9,547 bases of DNA from positions 1-9,547 of the forward strand of contig JAFAEL010000207.1 in assembly GCA_023423995.1 (NCBI GenBank), in the 5' to 3' direction. Positions within the stretch are counted from its first letter, which is position 1; each line of letters begins with the position of its first letter. The notes under the pieces were generated by a model. It searched no databases. It was given only the letters and a program-made list of their open reading frames with translations, and was not told where the DNA came from. Made by a program: the position numbers and the translations under genes. This DNA is from Pseudomonadota bacterium. GTDB lineage: Bacteria; Pseudomonadota; Alphaproteobacteria; Rhizobiales; Beijerinckiaceae. Of this stretch, positions 9,448 to 9,547 are shown piece after piece.

Positions 9448-9451
<4 letters not shown>

Positions 9452-9547
9452 GCGAGGAGACCGTCACCGCCCCGGCCGCGAAGCGGATCGCGGACAAGCC
9501 GCTCTCCCCGGGCTTCGGGCCGCTGTGGCGCCTGTCTCTGGGGCTGT
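9448..9547 (+). CDS. actC: Alternative complex III subunit ActC (NrfD/PsrC-like membrane subunit), 5' end only
   Basis: A GTG start overlaps the actB stop (GTGA, 9448-9451) and the frame is open to the window edge, giving 33 residues: a polar, Ala/Lys-containing N terminus (VSEETVTAPAAKRIADKP) and then GFGPLWRLSLGL, which looks like the run into a first membrane helix. Position directly after actB is where ActC, the multi-helix NrfD-like quinol-binding subunit, is always found in alternative complex III operons. The residues visible here are too few to prove the family, so the name rests mainly on gene order and frame. Confidence 0.75.

Overview
The window is about 70% G+C by eye, has dense GC-ending codons and short overlaps between genes, and looks like chromosome of an alphaproteobacterium (a Hyphomicrobiales/Methylobacteriaceae-type background is my guess; nothing here proves the genus). 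I see no transposase, integrase, phage gene, CRISPR array, tRNA or rRNA. All positions and motifs were read by eye; family assignments are from memory, not searches.

Left block (1-4048, + strand): three tightly packed genes encode a polyamine/spermidine-type ABC transporter ATPase, a thiamine-diphosphate (ThDP) decarboxylase of the 5-guanidino-2-oxopentanoate (2-ketoarginine) decarboxylase type, and a GabT-type 4-aminobutyrate aminotransferase. The first two overlap by ATGA; the third has its own strong ribosome binding site. Together they suggest import and breakdown of arginine or a related guanidino/amine compound by the arginine-transaminase route (2-ketoarginine -> 4-guanidinobutyraldehyde -> 4-guanidinobutyrate -> GABA -> succinate semialdehyde). 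The transaminase, aldehyde dehydrogenase and guanidinobutyrase of that route are not in the window. A strong hairpin about 30 bp after gabT probably closes the unit.

Middle (4049-5846): a roughly 380-bp gap without a convincing gene, then a YeiH/UPF0324 (putative sulfate exporter family) membrane protein on the + strand, convergent with a small two-helix membrane protein on the - strand.

Right block (5847-9547, + strand): a divergent intergenic region with a perfect 9-bp inverted repeat, then the start of an alternative complex III (quinol:electron acceptor oxidoreductase) operon: actA (membrane-anchored pentaheme cytochrome c), actB (large fusion of a molybdopterin-oxidoreductase-like domain and an iron-sulfur domain, with a Tat plus lipobox leader) and the first 33 codons of actC (NrfD-like membrane subunit, cut by the window edge). 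actA/actB and actB/actC overlap by 4 bp, so they are probably translated in a coupled way. ActC would take electrons from quinol, the ActB clusters would pass them on, and the ActA hemes would hand them to a soluble cytochrome or a terminal oxidase encoded further downstream.

I found no clearly undescribed system. The most interesting points are the coupling of a transporter ATPase to a 2-ketoarginine-type decarboxylase, the resemblance of the left half to sulfonate-dissimilation gene sets, and the divergent promoter region in front of the alternative complex III operon.
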